Position numbers and translations under genes: made by a program. Of a DNA stretch of 64,000 bases, positions 37,970 through 48,600 are shown piece by piece; the stretch's first letter is position 1; the number at the start of each line of letters is the position of its first letter. The notes under the pieces were generated by a model that searched no databases, had not been told where the DNA came from, and saw only the letters and a program-made list of their open reading frames with translations. This DNA comes from Azorinus chamasolen (taxonomy: Eukaryota; Mollusca; Bivalvia; Cardiida; Solecurtidae): the NCBI GenBank assembly GCA_963576725.1, contig OY755239.1, forward strand, positions 54,440,140 to 54,504,139, written 5' to 3'.

Positions 37970-38102
37970 ACATACATGGCCTAGATGAGAGGGATCCTGG
38001 AGGAGTCCTGTCATCAGGGTCTACACTGTTTGTCCTTTTCTTTAAAAAAAATCCTAAATATTCACGGTAAACTTGACCTGTAAATTGATGAAGAGAGGGT
38101 TA
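37970..38102 (-). mobile_element. MITE-F remnant
   Basis: TCATCAGGGTCTACACTGTT, TATTCACGGTAAACTTGACC, GAGGGTTAG; left part lost. Confidence 0.45.
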
Positions 38103-38154
38103 GTGAAAAGACTAAATTGTAAATTGTAAAATCAGTCCTAGCCTTGTGTGAACA

Positions 38155-38236
38155 TTTCGAGGGCTTGGTGCAAAACTATTCTTACTCCTTCACAAAGTGA
38201 AGGAGTTAGAATAGTTTCGCACCAAGCCCTTGAAAA
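38155..38236. repeat. Perfect-stem palindrome
   Basis: TTCGAGGGCTTGGTGC and ACTCCTTCAC pair with GTGAAGGAGT and GCACCAAGCCCTTGAA around AAA. Probably a foldback element; ends and target duplication not resolved. Confidence 0.7.
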
Positions 38237-38318
38237 TTTTGAAATCCTGACAATCAGGCAGCAAACAACACCCCCAACTCTACAAGATATATGGACATGC
38301 AAGAGGTGGGACGATATC

Positions 38319-40102
38319 ACAACAAGAGGGCAAAGATGGCCCTATATTGCTCATCTGAGACTTTGTGACACTGTCATCAAATTTCACCACTGAATACAAG
38401 AGGGCCATTTGTGGCCTATATCGCTCACTTGAACCAAATGCTACAAGGGGACAAGTTTGTAACAATTATCAATAAGTGAATCATGAGGACTATATAGGAT
38501 TTTAAGATATCATCAAGACAAACATCCTGAGCAAGTATGGGGGAGACTGGATCAAAATTGTAGCCTCTTTAGTGTAAAAAAAGATCTAACTTTTATTAGA
38601 CCTAGTGACCTACTTTTTTACCCGGCTCCCTCCATATTCAATCTTGTTGATATAACATCAAGACAAACATCCTGAGCAAACCTTTGGCCTCTAGATTGTA
38701 AACAAGATTTGACCATTATTTGACCTAGTGTTTGACCTGGCCCCACCCATGTTCAAACTTGATCGAGACATAAGCGAGATAAATATCCTGAGCAAGTTTT
38801 AGGAAGATCAGGTCAAAATTTAGACTTTAGAGTGTAAACAAGATTTTACCTTTATTTGACCTAGTGACCTACTTTTTGACCCAGTCCTACCCATATTCAA
38901 ACATCCTGAGCAAGTTTGAGAAAGATGGGGACACAATTGAGGCCTCTAGTGTGTAAACAAGATTTTACCTTTATTTGACCTACTTTTTTACCAGGGCCCA
39001 CTCATATTCAAACTAGATCAAGATATCATCTCGACAAATATCCTGCACATGTTTTAGAAAGAATAGTTAAAAATTGAGGCCTCTAGAGTGTAAACAAGAT
39101 TTGACCAACGTTTTTACCTTGTGACCTAGTTTTTTATCAAGCCCCATCCAGTTTTGACCTTGGTTGAGTCATCATCAAGACAAACAACTTGAAAAAGTCT
39201 GAGCAAAATTCGATCAAAAGTGTGGCCTCTAGAGTGTAAACAAGTTTTACATTGATTTAACCTAGTGACCTACTTTTTCATTTGGGCCAAACTATATTCA
39301 AAGTTGATCGAGATATTATGAAGACAAACATCCTGAGCAAGTTTTAGAAAGAATAGTTCGAACTTGAGGCCTCTGGGGTGTAAACAAGATTTGACCTACT
39401 TTTTTGCCTTGCGACCTAGTTTTTGACCAAGTCCCACCAGTGCAAGTTTTAGAAAGAATAGTTAAAAATTGAGGCCTCTAGAGTGTAAACAAGATTTGAC
39501 CTACTTTTTTGCTTTGCGACCTAGTTTTGACAAAGTCCCACCCAGTGTCGAACTTGATCGAGTAATCATCAAGACAAACATCCTGAGCAAGTTCTAGGAA
39601 GATTTGGTCAAAAGTGTGGCCTCTAGAGTGTTAACAATATTTGACCCTTATTTGATCTAGTGACCTACTTTTTCATTCGGGTCAATTTAAAATTGAGGCC
39701 TCTAAGAATGTCAACAAGATTTGACCTACTTTTTGACCATGTGACCTAGTTTTTGACCAAGCCCCACCCAGTTTCAAACTTGATCAATTAATCCTCAAGA
39801 CAAACATCCTGAGCAAGTTTTAAGAACGATTTGGTCAAAAGTGTGGCCTCTAGAGTGTAAACAAGATTTGATCTTTATTTGACCTAGTGACCTACTTTTT
39901 CACTGGATTGCACCTGCTTTCGAACTAAATCCAGGTATTCTCAAGCAAACATCCTGATCATGTTTGAGGAAGATCGGGTGAAAACTGTGGCCTCTAGAGT
40001 CTGAACACTGTTGTTGACACACGATGGACAATGAATGATGGACGCCAGACATTCAAGTCTCCCAAAAGCTCACCCGGAATATAGCTCAGATGAGCTAAAA
40101 AC
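38319..40102 (+). mobile_element. Pearl-like element P9 with about 9-10 cores
   Basis: Two 5' ends in a row (ACAAGAGGGCAAAGATGGCC at 38322 and ACAAGAGGGCCATTTGTGGC at 38397). Units of roughly 150 bp share GACAAACATCCTGAGCAAGT, GAGGCCTCTAGAGTGTAAAC and GACCTAGTGACCTACTTTTT. The 3' end is GTTGACACACGATGGAC to AGCTCAGATGAGCTAAAA. Confidence 0.85.
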
Positions 40103-40265
40103 CAGATTTTTCCATGACCTTGATCCACTTTTTTATTTTTAGTAACAGTGACCTTGACCCCACCTTTATCTCTATGTAAGCTGGACAATGGACTGACGAC
40201 AAGCAGCAAGCAGTCTGAAGGAGGTTGGACAATGGACTGACGGCAAGCAGCAAGCAGTACGTCTC
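40103..40265 (+). repeat. Pearl-like tail with 34-bp tandem duplication
   Basis: TGACCTTGATCCACTTTTTT and GTGACCTTGACCCCACC are pearl-like core words. GGACAATGGACTGACG plus CAAGCAGCAAGCAGT then occurs twice. Confidence 0.5.
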
Positions 40266-40369
40266 AATAGCTCAACCTACATACTATGTCTAATGACTTT
40301 ATGACTTATATGGCAGAATAAGCAATAATTTCTGACCCATAACCCATTAATATTTTTTATTGTTCACAG

Positions 40370-40456
40370 AAGGCACTGAAAACAATTTCAGACAATCCGA
40401 GACAAAAAATGTCTAAATTGTTACAATATATCATGCTTAGGGGCACATGCTTATTT
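40370..40456 (+). CDS. Candidate internal exon of gene-2
   Basis: Acceptor ATTTTTTATTGTTCACAG is followed by 29 open codons (KALKTISDNPRQKMSKLLQY, then IMLRGTCLF) and a GTAAGA donor, phase 0 to phase 0. The sequence is single-copy here, between a pearl-like element and a MITE-B. It is phase-compatible with 44511-44588. No domain is recognised. Other frames have early stops, which modestly favours this reading. Confidence 0.35.
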
Positions 40457-40513
40457 GTAAGAATTGCTGTCTGAAGACAATTATGAACATTATTGTAGAC
40501 TGGAATGATTAGT

Positions 40514-40743
40514 TTAATCCATTTCTTCATAGGCTATTTTTAGACCCAACCTCTTTGAATGAATCTACCGAAAAGGAGCATTTACTACAGGAAAGGAAAA
40601 TTGTTATAATTGTTAGTTCTGAAACCATTGTGATAAATAGAGCATTTGCTCCTATGGAGCAAATGCTCTATTTATCACAATTGTTTCAAAAAGTGACATT
40701 TACAGAGGCGTAGAAAAGACGTATTTATGGAGGAAAGGGTTAA
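40514..40743 (-). mobile_element. MITE-B
   Basis: TTAATCCATTTCTTCATAGG, perfect arms with apex GCTCCTATGGAGC, right GGAGGAAAGGGTTAA. Confidence 0.95.
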
Positions 40744-40787
40744 AAATAAAAACTTTCTAATTGGGATTCGTATAATTATGCAATGAA

Positions 40788-40999
40788 ATTTTCCCTCATA
40801 TAGAAGCTATTTAATGCTTTTTCGAACACTGAGTAGACCCAAATCAGATGGCTCCAGCTCCTGTTGCAGCTGATTTATTAAGGTTTGCTCAGATTGCTTA
40901 TAAAATAATATAGATCCCTTGTTAATAATCTTTTTAAAAAATTGGCTAATTTATAATCAAAGTGATTCTTACATGAATATTCATCAGGTAAAGGATTAA
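40788..40999 (+). mobile_element. MITE-A (diverged)
   Basis: TTTTCCCTCATATAGAAGC, GAGTAGACCCAAATCAGATG, apex region GCTCCAGCTCCTGTTGCAGC, AAGGTTTGCTCAGATTGC, TGAATATTCATCAGGTAAAG. Confidence 0.75.
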
Positions 41000-41016
41000 T
41001 ATTTTATGTTTCTATG

Positions 41017-41216
41017 TACAGTAAAAGCTTTCTTAAAAGATGACGAAATATGGGTCTGTATGGCAGGTGGTAGCTTAATGCAGGTCAAAAGTAATGCAAA
41101 AAGCTCCTATAGGAGCTTTTTGCATTACTTTTGCCCTGCATTAAGCAAGCACCTGTATTTTAAGACTACTTATATGTGCAGTAAATGAAAGGTCGCTTAG
41201 GACAGGTTCTACTGTA
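41017..41216 (+). mobile_element. MITE-S (reference copy)
   Basis: TACAGTAAAAGCTTTCTTAA left and GGACAGGTTCTACTGTA right; arms GGCAGGTGGTAGCTTAATGC and GCATTAAGCAAGCACCTG; inner arms AATGCAAAAAGCTCC; apex GCTCCTATAGGAGC. Pogo-type with TA borders. Confidence 0.92.
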
Positions 41217-41265
41217 TATCTATTTTCAAAATCATAAAGACATAGACCTTTAACCCTTTGAATGC

Positions 41266-42121
41266 TTAATCCATTCCTGTTGAATATTTATGTAAAAATA
41301 ATGAAATCATGAATATTTATGAGCTGAATTTTGCAATGGTCATTATAAGCTAGGTTCCCACTGCTTATCAGATCAACTCGTTCAAGCCTAATTAAATGAT
41401 CGAGGACTGGTCTGGCTCGCTCGTCAGTGAGTGATCGGGAGTGATTGTGGAGGTCTACCTTGGTCGGCATCACTCTCATTTCCCACAGGCTGGAGTAGTG
41501 ATCAGGAAGCGGTCGGGTATCGATCGAGTAGTCAGAGTCGAGTTGATCAGGAGACAATCGTGTAGAGATCTAGTATGGTCAGGATGAAGACTTAGTCATT
41601 TACCCAATCTGTACCCGATCATCTCGACCTCTACTTGAGTAATACCTGATCAACCCAAGTACAACCATGATGATCTGGTCAGGTAGAGATCAAGCAGAGG
41701 TCCAGTTTGTCTTGTAGAGATTGTGTACCTCAGGGATCGTATCTGGGTCGAGATGATTGAGCAGAGATCGGAGTGGTTGTTGAGTTGACGTCATGGAAGA
41801 GTCATAAATGATCACGAGGGGGCAGTGTATGGTCAAGAAGAGGTCCAGGAGTACTCCTGTACAATGTTTTTGGTCCAGCTAACTGGTCGGGGAATTTGAG
41901 TCATCCTGATGATCGCATTAATCTGATGGGCAGTGGGAACCTACCTATATGTACACAGGATTTTGTGGTATTAGTAGAAACTGTATAGTAAAATCAATTA
42001 TAATTTTCATAAGTAAACAGGGTAGACCTTGATCAGACGGCACCTACAGGAGCTGTCTGATGTGGATCTACTCTGTATGCAAAGGCGTGAAAGGGTGCGA
42101 ATGTATGAGGGAAAGGGTTAA
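41266..42121 (-). mobile_element. MITE-A split by a 593-bp element
   Basis: TTAATCCATTCCTGTTGAAT, GAATATTTATGAGCTGAATT; insertion 41351-41943; then ATGTACACAGGATTTTGTGG, core GGGTAGACCTTGATCAGACG to CTGATGTGGATCTACTCTG, right GAGGGAAAGGGTTAA. A tiny MITE-R end (TTAACCCTTTGAATGC) precedes it. Confidence 0.8.
41351..41943. mobile_element. TIR element with GGTTCCCACTGC ends
   Basis: TAGGTTCCCACTGC plus ATCAGAT at the left mirrors ATCTGAT plus GCAGTGGGAACCTA at the right; TA on both sides may be the target duplication. The interior is much richer in G and C and repeats GATCG, TCGAG and GGTC motifs. No transposase frame. Superfamily undetermined. Confidence 0.8.
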
Positions 42122-42255
42122 TTTTCAATGTAGAATGTGCCATCATTGTTTAAACGTCAACTCGATTCAGTTCTCGGCTATTATAGATCTGACTTTAAAA
42201 TTTACTAAGTCTGCAAAAATATCCCTTGTTCATGTCCATAATAAAAATCACTAAG

Positions 42256-42484
42256 AAAACCCTTTACTTCATGAATTTTCATGTAAGAAATAATGACATG
42301 AATATTTATTAGCTGAATAAAACTATATGATTGCATGTGAACACAGGTTTATTTGGCCACGGCAAAAAAAAAAAAGATCTATAAAAAGCTACAAGCAAAC
42401 AGAGCAGACCCAGATCAGATGGTCCATACATATCTACTCAGTTTGCAAAGTTATGAAAAGGGTATCTATGAAGTAAAGGATTAA
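42256..42484 (-). mobile_element. MITE-A
   Basis: AACCCTTTACTTCATGAATT, TTTGGCCACGGCAAAAAAAA, core AACAGAGCAGACCCAGATCA with the right arm shortened, right TATGAAGTAAAGGATTAA. Confidence 0.8.
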
Positions 42485-42710
42485 TATTTAAGAAGTTCTA
42501 AATTCTTACATGAGTATTCATGAAGTGTTAACCCATTCCCTATTGCATATTCATGTAAGAAATGACATCATGAATATGCATTAGATGAATGTACACAGTA
42601 TGATTTGGCTCAGACAGAAACCGTAGAACCAGAACTAAATTATTATAACCATAAGAAAACAGAGCAAACCCTGATTTAGATGATTCCTACAGGAGCTGTC
42701 TGATCTGGCT

Positions 42711-42988
42711 TTAACCCATTCCCTCATAGGCTATTTTAAGATCCAACCACTTTGAATAAATCTATAGAAAAGGAGAATTTTAAGATCCAACCACTTTGAA
42801 TAAATCTATAGAAAAGGAGAATTTAAACTAGAGAAATGGAAAAATTTAGAATTTTGTAGTTTGAAACCATTGTGATAAACAGTGCATTTGGTCCTATTGA
42901 AGCATTTAGTGCTCTATTTATTACAATGGTTTCAATAGGTGATTCTTACAGAGGCGTAGAAAGGCGTATTTATGGAGGAAAGAGTTAA
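42711..42988 (-). mobile_element. MITE-B with internal 43-bp duplication
   Basis: TTAACCCATTCCCTCATAGG; AAGATCCAACCACTTTGAAT repeated in tandem; apex degraded to GGTCCTATTGAAGC; right GGAGGAAAGAGTTAA. Confidence 0.92.
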
Positions 42989-43055
42989 TCATACCATAAG
43001 AGAACAGAGCAAACCCTGATTTAGATGCTTCCTACAGGAGCTGTTTGATCTGGGT

Positions 43056-43292
43056 TTAACCCATTCCCTCATAGGCTATTTTTAGATCCAACCATTGTGA
43101 ATAAATCTACAGAAAAGGAGAATTAACTAGAGAAATGGAAAAATTTAGAATTTTATAGTTTGAAACAATTGTGATAAATAGAGCATTTGCTCCTATAGGA
43201 GCAAAATGTTTAATGCTCTATTTATCGCAATGGTTTCAACAGGTGACTTTTGCAGAGGCGTCAAAAGGCGTCAATATGAGGGAATGGGTTAA
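43056..43292 (-). mobile_element. MITE-B
   Basis: TTAACCCATTCCCTCATAGG, apex GCTCCTATAGGAGC, right GAGGGAATGGGTTAA. Its ends differ from the neighbour copy, so divergence or conversion followed duplication. Confidence 0.93.
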
Positions 43293-43341
43293 CTCTGTTT
43301 GCAAAGGCGAAGAAAGGCGTATTTATGGAGTAAAGGGTTAA

Positions 43342-43559
43342 GCAGTCACCTAACATTTCCTTCAGTAGCCCTAGACATACATCATTATCTCAGTTGTAAT
43401 ATACAGTAAAACAGTGACAATCGGTAAATCTTCATGTAATTCCGGCAAGCCATATCTGGTAATAGGTATGCAAGAATGTTTATCTTTTTGTTTATTATAA
43501 TATGACTACTAATAAATAGGTCAAACAGAAAACAAGGAGTGTCTCATAAACTACACCTT
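43342..43559. other. Mostly unrecognised, pogo-type end inside
   Basis: TACAGTAAAACAGTGACAAT at 43401 is a pogo-type terminus without a partner. The remainder is AT-rich. Confidence 0.4.
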
Positions 43560-43812
43560 TTAACCCTTTACTTCATTAATATTCATATAAGAAATAATGA
43601 CATCGTGAATATCAATTTGATGATTTTTTTTAAGTTTACATGAACAGGATGTTATAGTGGCCATAGCAGAAACTGTTACTAAGAATCATATCTATGTCAT
43701 ATCATAAGCAAGCAGTGCAGACCCTGATTAGACAGCTCCAACAGGAGCTGTCTGATCTGGATCAACTCTTTTTGCAAATGTGTTGAAAGGTGTAATGATG
43801 GAGTAAAGGGTT
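43560..43812 (-). mobile_element. MITE-A
   Basis: TTAACCCTTTACTTCATTAA, GTGGCCATAGCAGAAACTGT, core GTGCAGACCCTGATTAGACA, apex GCTCCAACAGGAGC, TCTGATCTGGATCAACTC, right GATGGAGTAAAGGGTT. Confidence 0.88.
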
Positions 43813-44063
43813 CTTTCCCTGTATATATATTTTATTCCAAATTTCAATACCTATTGAATATTCATTGACAAAATAGGTATAATGAAATAATTATGCAAGG
43901 TGGAATATTGTAGCCATTTTAGAAACCTAAAGAAACAGGTCTATCAAATTCCATATGCAAACAGAGCAGACCCTGATCAGACGGCTCCACTAGGAGCCGT
44001 CTGATCTGGGTCTACTCTGTTTGCAAATGCGTGAAAACACATTTATATGAGGGAAAGGGTTGA
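43809..44063 (+). mobile_element. MITE-G
   Basis: CTTTCCCTGTATATATATTT, CAATACCTATTGAATATTCA, core AGAGCAGACCCTGATCAGAC, apex GCTCCACTAGGAGC, ATCTGGGTCTACTCTGTTTG, right GAGGGAAAGGGTTGA. Joined to MITE-A without spacer. Confidence 0.93.
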
Positions 44064-44385
44064 TACCTTTACAAAGTAGTCCCAGATCAGACAACTCCTG
44101 TTAGAGACATCTGATCAGGGTCTGCTCTGTTTGTTTAGGAAATCATATACAGTAAAACCTCTCTATAACGACCACTTAATTGTGTTAATTAGTTGGTATT
44201 GTGGACAGGTGGTTGCTTAAAGCTCCTATAGGAGCGTTTTGTTTTACTTTCACCTTGCTTTAAGCATCCACCTACCTTTAAACACAAGATATCTGATGTA
44301 ATTTAGTGGTCGTTATAGAGAGTTTTTACTGTAGATCAGATTCTACAGTTTCTGCCATGACCAAAAATATAGATTTGATTCAGTT
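44060..44385 (+). mobile_element. MITE-A split by MITE-C, right end lost
   Basis: GTAGTCCCAGATCAGACAAC, CTCCTGTTAGAG, ATCAGGGTCTGCTCTGTTTG, insertion, then GATTCTACAGTTTCTGCC. Confidence 0.7.
44148..44333 (+). mobile_element. MITE-C, left inner arm deleted
   Basis: TACAGTAAAACCTCTCTATA, ACAGGTGGTTGCTTAAAGCT CC then apex GCTCCTATAGGAGC and full right arm TTTACTTTCACCTTGC; right end AGTTTTTACTGTA. Confidence 0.9.
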
Positions 44386-44510
44386 TACACATTTGCAGTG
44401 ACATAAATCATTTTACAAATACCCTATTTAAGCTACTATTGAGGAGACCCGTGACCATCATTTTCATCAGTAAAATATGAGACACTTAATTCTTTGTTAA
44501 ATATTTTCAG

Positions 44511-44588
44511 CTTTATGTGCTTAAATGGTGCAAAAAGTATGCATTCCATAATTGTCTTGCTGCAAGTTTTATTGAAATTTACAAATAA
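44511..44588 (+). CDS. Candidate terminal exon of gene-2
   Basis: Acceptor ATTCTTTGTTAAATATTTTCAG is followed by 25 codons (LYVLKWCKKYAFHNCLAASF, then IEIYK) and TAA at 44586-44588. It enters in phase 0, matching the exit of 40370-40456. AATAAA motifs overlap the stop and lie 71 bp downstream. The joined C-terminus would be basic and cysteine-containing; no family is recognised. Evidence is splice signals and phase only. Confidence 0.35.
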   Translation, partial: LYVLKWCKKYAFHNCLAASFIEIYK

Positions 44589-44658
44589 AAATCACATTGA
44601 TGGCTATTGACATTTCACAAAACAATGCTAATTCAGCACTGGGCGCAGACATTGTACA

Positions 44659-44664
44659 AATAAA
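44659..44664 (+). promoter_or_regulatory. AATAAA polyadenylation signal
   Basis: AATAAA 71 bp after the candidate gene-2 stop. Position is plausible for a 3' end; chance occurrence is also likely. Confidence 0.25.
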
Positions 44665-44743
44665 GGAATTTGCTTTTCAAAATGTGGCACTAATTACAAT
44701 GCCTGACAAATATTTGTGCAATCCAAAACCTGCAGAATATTTG

Positions 44744-44928
44744 TTAACATTTTGAATGTAAGAACCAAGTGTACTGGCATTTGCAAACAGTGTAGATCTG
44801 GATCACTGTCCTGATCTGGCTCTGGTTTTTTGTCAATTTATATTATCGTAACCCTTTTATACCGAATAGACTATCGTTTAACAATGATGGGCCATTCCAT
44901 TTTGAAAATTTAGTACTCAAAGGTTTAA
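44744..44928 (-). mobile_element. MITE-R, uninterrupted
   Basis: TTAACATTTTGAATGTAAGA, core GCAAACAGTGTAGATCTGGA to CTGATCTGGCTCTGG, ACCCTTTTATACCGAATAGA, GTTTAACAATGATGGGCCAT (intact TTAA), right ACTCAAAGGTTTAA. Confidence 0.8.
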
Positions 44929-45035
44929 CCCTTTGCATGCTAGGTGCTATTTTTTGAGAACATCTATGCAAACAGTTTAGATCCAGATTAGCTACGAGGT
45001 TATTTGGTGTCTCATTATGATCCAAACTTATCATC
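44925..45035 (+). mobile_element. MITE-J fragment
   Basis: TTAACCCTTTGCATGCTAGG shows that MITE-J also has TTAA-CCC borders; then AGTTTAGATCCAGATTAGC and GTGTCTCATTATGATCCAAA. Confidence 0.65.
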
Positions 45036-45075
45036 AATCTTATTATATTTTCGTGAAGAAATAGTAGAACTTGTT

Positions 45076-45295
45076 TTAACCCTTCCTTTGCTGAATTTTA
45101 AAATGCATTTCTCCTTCTTTACCCATGCCCTGTTGTATAATTACATATATCTTCACTGTGTACAAGTATTTCGCTGTGAAATCACTGCTGTGGAGTGCAC
45201 TGGTTGCACAATCAACTTCCTTCAGGAGCTGTCTCATCTGGGTCTTCACTATTTACAGGTAGGTATATTGACATGAACAGCAAGCGAAGGGTTAA
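45076..45295 (+). mobile_element. MITE-E, left core arm deleted
   Basis: TTAACCCTTCCTTTGCTGA to CAGCAAGCGAAGGGTTAA; the core begins CAGGAGCTGTCTCATCTGGG, so the left arm up to the apex is missing. Confidence 0.93.
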
Positions 45296-45301
45296 ATTGT
45301 C

Positions 45302-45575
45302 ATCAAAAAGAGGTCTAATTATGGGTCTGTAAGGCAGGTGGTAGGAGCTTGCTGCATTACTTTTGTCCTGGATTAAGCAACCGCCTGCTTTTTAAGACTT
45401 CTATGTTCAATAAATAAATGGCTGCTTAGGACAGGTTCTATTGTAGAAGAAATATTGACTCCTATAGGAGCTTTCTGCAATACTTTTGTCCTACATTAAG
45501 CAACCACCTGCTTTTTAAGACTTCTATGTTCAATAAATTAATGGCCACTTAGGAAATGTTATATTGTAGGAGAAA
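45302..45575 (+). mobile_element. MITE-S with tandemly repeated right half
   Basis: GGCAGGTGGTAGGAGCTTGC, TTAAGCAACCGCCTGCTTTT, GGACAGGTTCTATTGTAG; then a second CTCCTATAGGAGCTTTCTGC, TTAAGCAACCACCTGCTTTT and right end TTATATTGTAG. Confidence 0.8.
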
Positions 45576-45666
45576 TATTGAAGTTGTGGATTGCAGTAGA
45601 CGATTTCTATGATCCTTTGAGCAGAAAACAGTTACTTAACCTTTTCCCTGTTAAATATTCATGTAA

Positions 45667-48600
45667 ACAAGAGGGCCAGAATGGCCCTGATATCGCTCAC
45701 CAGATAATCAGAGGAGAAGACTTTCAAAGTTAAATTCACTATATATTTCTATAGAAAACTAGCCGGCCCTGGGGCAGGCCAATTTTGACCCCAGGTGCAT
45801 AATTCATATAACTTTTGTACAGGACTTGAACATGATGCTGTCTGCCAAATATCACAGCTGAGATTTACCTTTCAGTTTAAGAGGAGAAGATTTTCTAAGA
45901 TTTCACTATAATATGTTTCTATTGAAAACTAAGGCTACCCCTGGGACGGGGCCAAGTATGACCCCAGGGGCATAATTTATATAACTTTTGTACAGGACCT
46001 GAACATAATGCTAAGGTGACAAATATGAAAGTTGAGAACCTTCCAGTTTCAGAGGAGAAGATTTCCAAAATTTTACTATAGAAAACAAGGCACCCCTGGG
46101 GCGGGGCTAATTTTAACTTTTGTAGAGGACCTGAACTTGATGCTATGTGCCAAATATGAAAGCTGAAAATCTTCCAGTTTCAGAGAAAATTTTCAAAGTG
46201 TTCACTATATGTTTCTATTGAAAACTGACCACCCATGGGGCGGGGCCAATTTTGACCCCAGGGGCATAATTTATATAACTTTTGTAAAGGACCTGAATTG
46301 ATGATGCTATGTGCCATATATGAAAGCTGAGAACCTTCCAGTTTCATAGGAGAAGATTTTCAAAGTTTTCACTATATGTTTCTATTGAAAACTCAGACCA
46401 CCCATGGGGCGGGGCCAATTTTGACCCAAGGGGCATAATTTATATAACTTTTGTACAGGACCTGAACATGATGCTATGTGACAAATATGAAAGCTGAGAT
46501 CCTTCCAGTTTCAGAGGAGAAGATTTTCAAAGTTTTCACTATATGTTTCTATTAACAAGAGGGCCAGAATGGCCCTGAAGCGCTCACCAGACAATCAGAG
46601 TAGAAGATTTTCAAAGTTTTCACTATATGTTTCTATAGAAAACTAGCCGGTCCTGGGGCGGGACAGTTTTGACCCCAGGGGCATAATTTAGAAAACTTTT
46701 GTAGAGGACCTGAACATGACGCTATGAGCCAAATATGAAAGCTAAGAACCTCCCAGTTTCAGGAGAAGATTTTCAAAGTTTTCTCTATGTTTCTATTAAA
46801 AACTACCCACCCCTTGGGTAGGGCCAATTTTGACCCCATGGCCATAATTTATAAAAAAAAAAAGATTGTAGAGGACCTGAACATGATGCTATGTGCCAAA
46901 TATGAAAGCTGAGAACCTTCCAGTTTCAGAGAAGAAGATTTTCAAAGATTTCACTATTTGTTTCTATTCAAAACTGCCAACCCCTGGGGTGGGGCCAATT
47001 TTGACCCCAGGGCCATAATTTATAAAACAAATTGTAGAGGACCTGAACATGATGCTCTGTGCCAATTATGAAAGTTGTGAACCTTCCAGTTTCAGAGCAG
47101 AAGATTTTCAAAGATTTCACTATTTGTTTCTATTCAAAACTGCCCACCGCTGGGGCGGGGCCAATTTTGACCCCAGGGCCATAATTTATATAACTTTTGT
47201 AGAGGACCTGAACATGATGCTCTGTGCCAAATATGAAAGCTGTGAGCCTTCCAGTTTCAGAGGAGAAGATTTTCAAAGATTTCAATATTTGTTTCTATTG
47301 AAAACTACCCACCCCTGGGGCGGGGCCAATTTTAACCTCAGGGCCATAATTTATATAACTTTGTAGAGGACCTGAACATGATGCTATATGCCAAATATCA
47401 AAGCTGAGAACCTTCCAGTTTCAGAGAAGATTTTCAAAGTTTTCACTATTTGTTTCTATTGAAAACTGCCCACCCCAGGGGCGGGGCCAATTTTGACCCC
47501 AGGGCCATTATTTATATAACTTTGTAGAGGACCTGAACATAATGCTCTGTGCCAAATATGAAAGCTGAGAGCCTTCCAGTTTCAGAGAAGAAGATTTTCA
47601 AAGATTTCACTATTGGTTTCTATTCAAAACTGCCCACCCCTGGGGCGGGGCCAATTTTAACCCCAGGGCCATAATTTATATAACTTTGTAGAGGACCTGA
47701 ACATGATGCTCTGTGCCAAATATGAAAGCTGAGAACCTTCCAGTTTCGGAGGAGAAGAATTTCAAAGATTTCACTATTAGTTTCTACTGAAAACTGCCCA
47801 CCCCTGGGGCGGGGCCAATTTTAACCCCAGGGTCAAAATTTATATAACTTTTGTAGAGGACCTGAACATGATGCTATATGCCAAATATGAAAGCTGAGAA
47901 CCTTCTAGTTTCAGAGAAGAAGATTTTCAAAGTTTTCACTATTGGTTTCTATTGAAAACTACCCACCCCTGGGGCGGGGCCAATTTTGACCCCAGGGCCA
48001 TAATTTATATAACTTTGTAGAGGACCTGAACATGATGCTATGTGCCAAATATGAAAGCTGAGAGCCTTCCAGTTTCAGAGGAGAAGATTTTCAAAGTTTT
48101 ACTATATGTTTCTACTGAAAACTTCCCACCCCTGGGGCGGGGCCAATTTTGACCCCAGGGGCTTAATTTATATAACTTTTGTAGAGGACCTGAGGGTGAT
48201 GCTATGTGCCAAAGATGAAAGCCGAGAGCCTTCCAGTTTCAGAGAAGAAGATTTTCAAAGATTTCACTATTGGTTTCTATTAAAAACTGCCCACCCCTGG
48301 GGCGGGGCCAATTTTGACCCCAGGGCCATAGTTTATATAACTTTTGTAGAGGACCTGAACATGATGCTCTGTGCCAAATATGAAAGCTGAGAGCCTTTCA
48401 GTTTCAGAGGAGAAGATTTTCAAAGATTTCACTATTAGTTTCTACTGAAAACTGCCCACCCCTGGGGCGGGGCCAATTTTAACCCCAGGGCCATAATTTA
48501 TATAACTTTTGTAGAGGACCTGAACATGATGCTATATGCCAAATATGAAAGCTGAGAACCTTCTAGTTTCAGAGAAGAAGATTTTCAAAGTTTTCACCAT

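Larger units (their letters stand above)
42528..43341 (-). mobile_element. MITE-A carrying two MITE-B copies
   Basis: TTAACCCATTCCCTATTGCA, GAGCAAACCCTGATTTAGAT to CTGTCTGATCTGGC, MITE-B at 42711, then a second CATAAGAGAACAGAGCAAAC and GATTTAGATGCTTCCTACAG to TGATCTGGGT, MITE-B at 43056, then CTCTGTTTGCAAAGGCGAAG to AAGGGTTAA. The core half plus MITE-B was duplicated in tandem. Confidence 0.85.

Noticed and set aside
43401..43475. Minus-strand exon-like frame after CATACCTATTACCAG
   Set aside because: It contains a pogo-type terminus (TACAGTAAAAC), so the openness is probably incidental.
47049..48390. Frames of 94-105 codons in the P10 cores
   Set aside because: The same peptide (KTAHPWGGANFDPRA) recurs with each core unit and is interrupted irregularly; it follows DNA repetition, not selection on protein.
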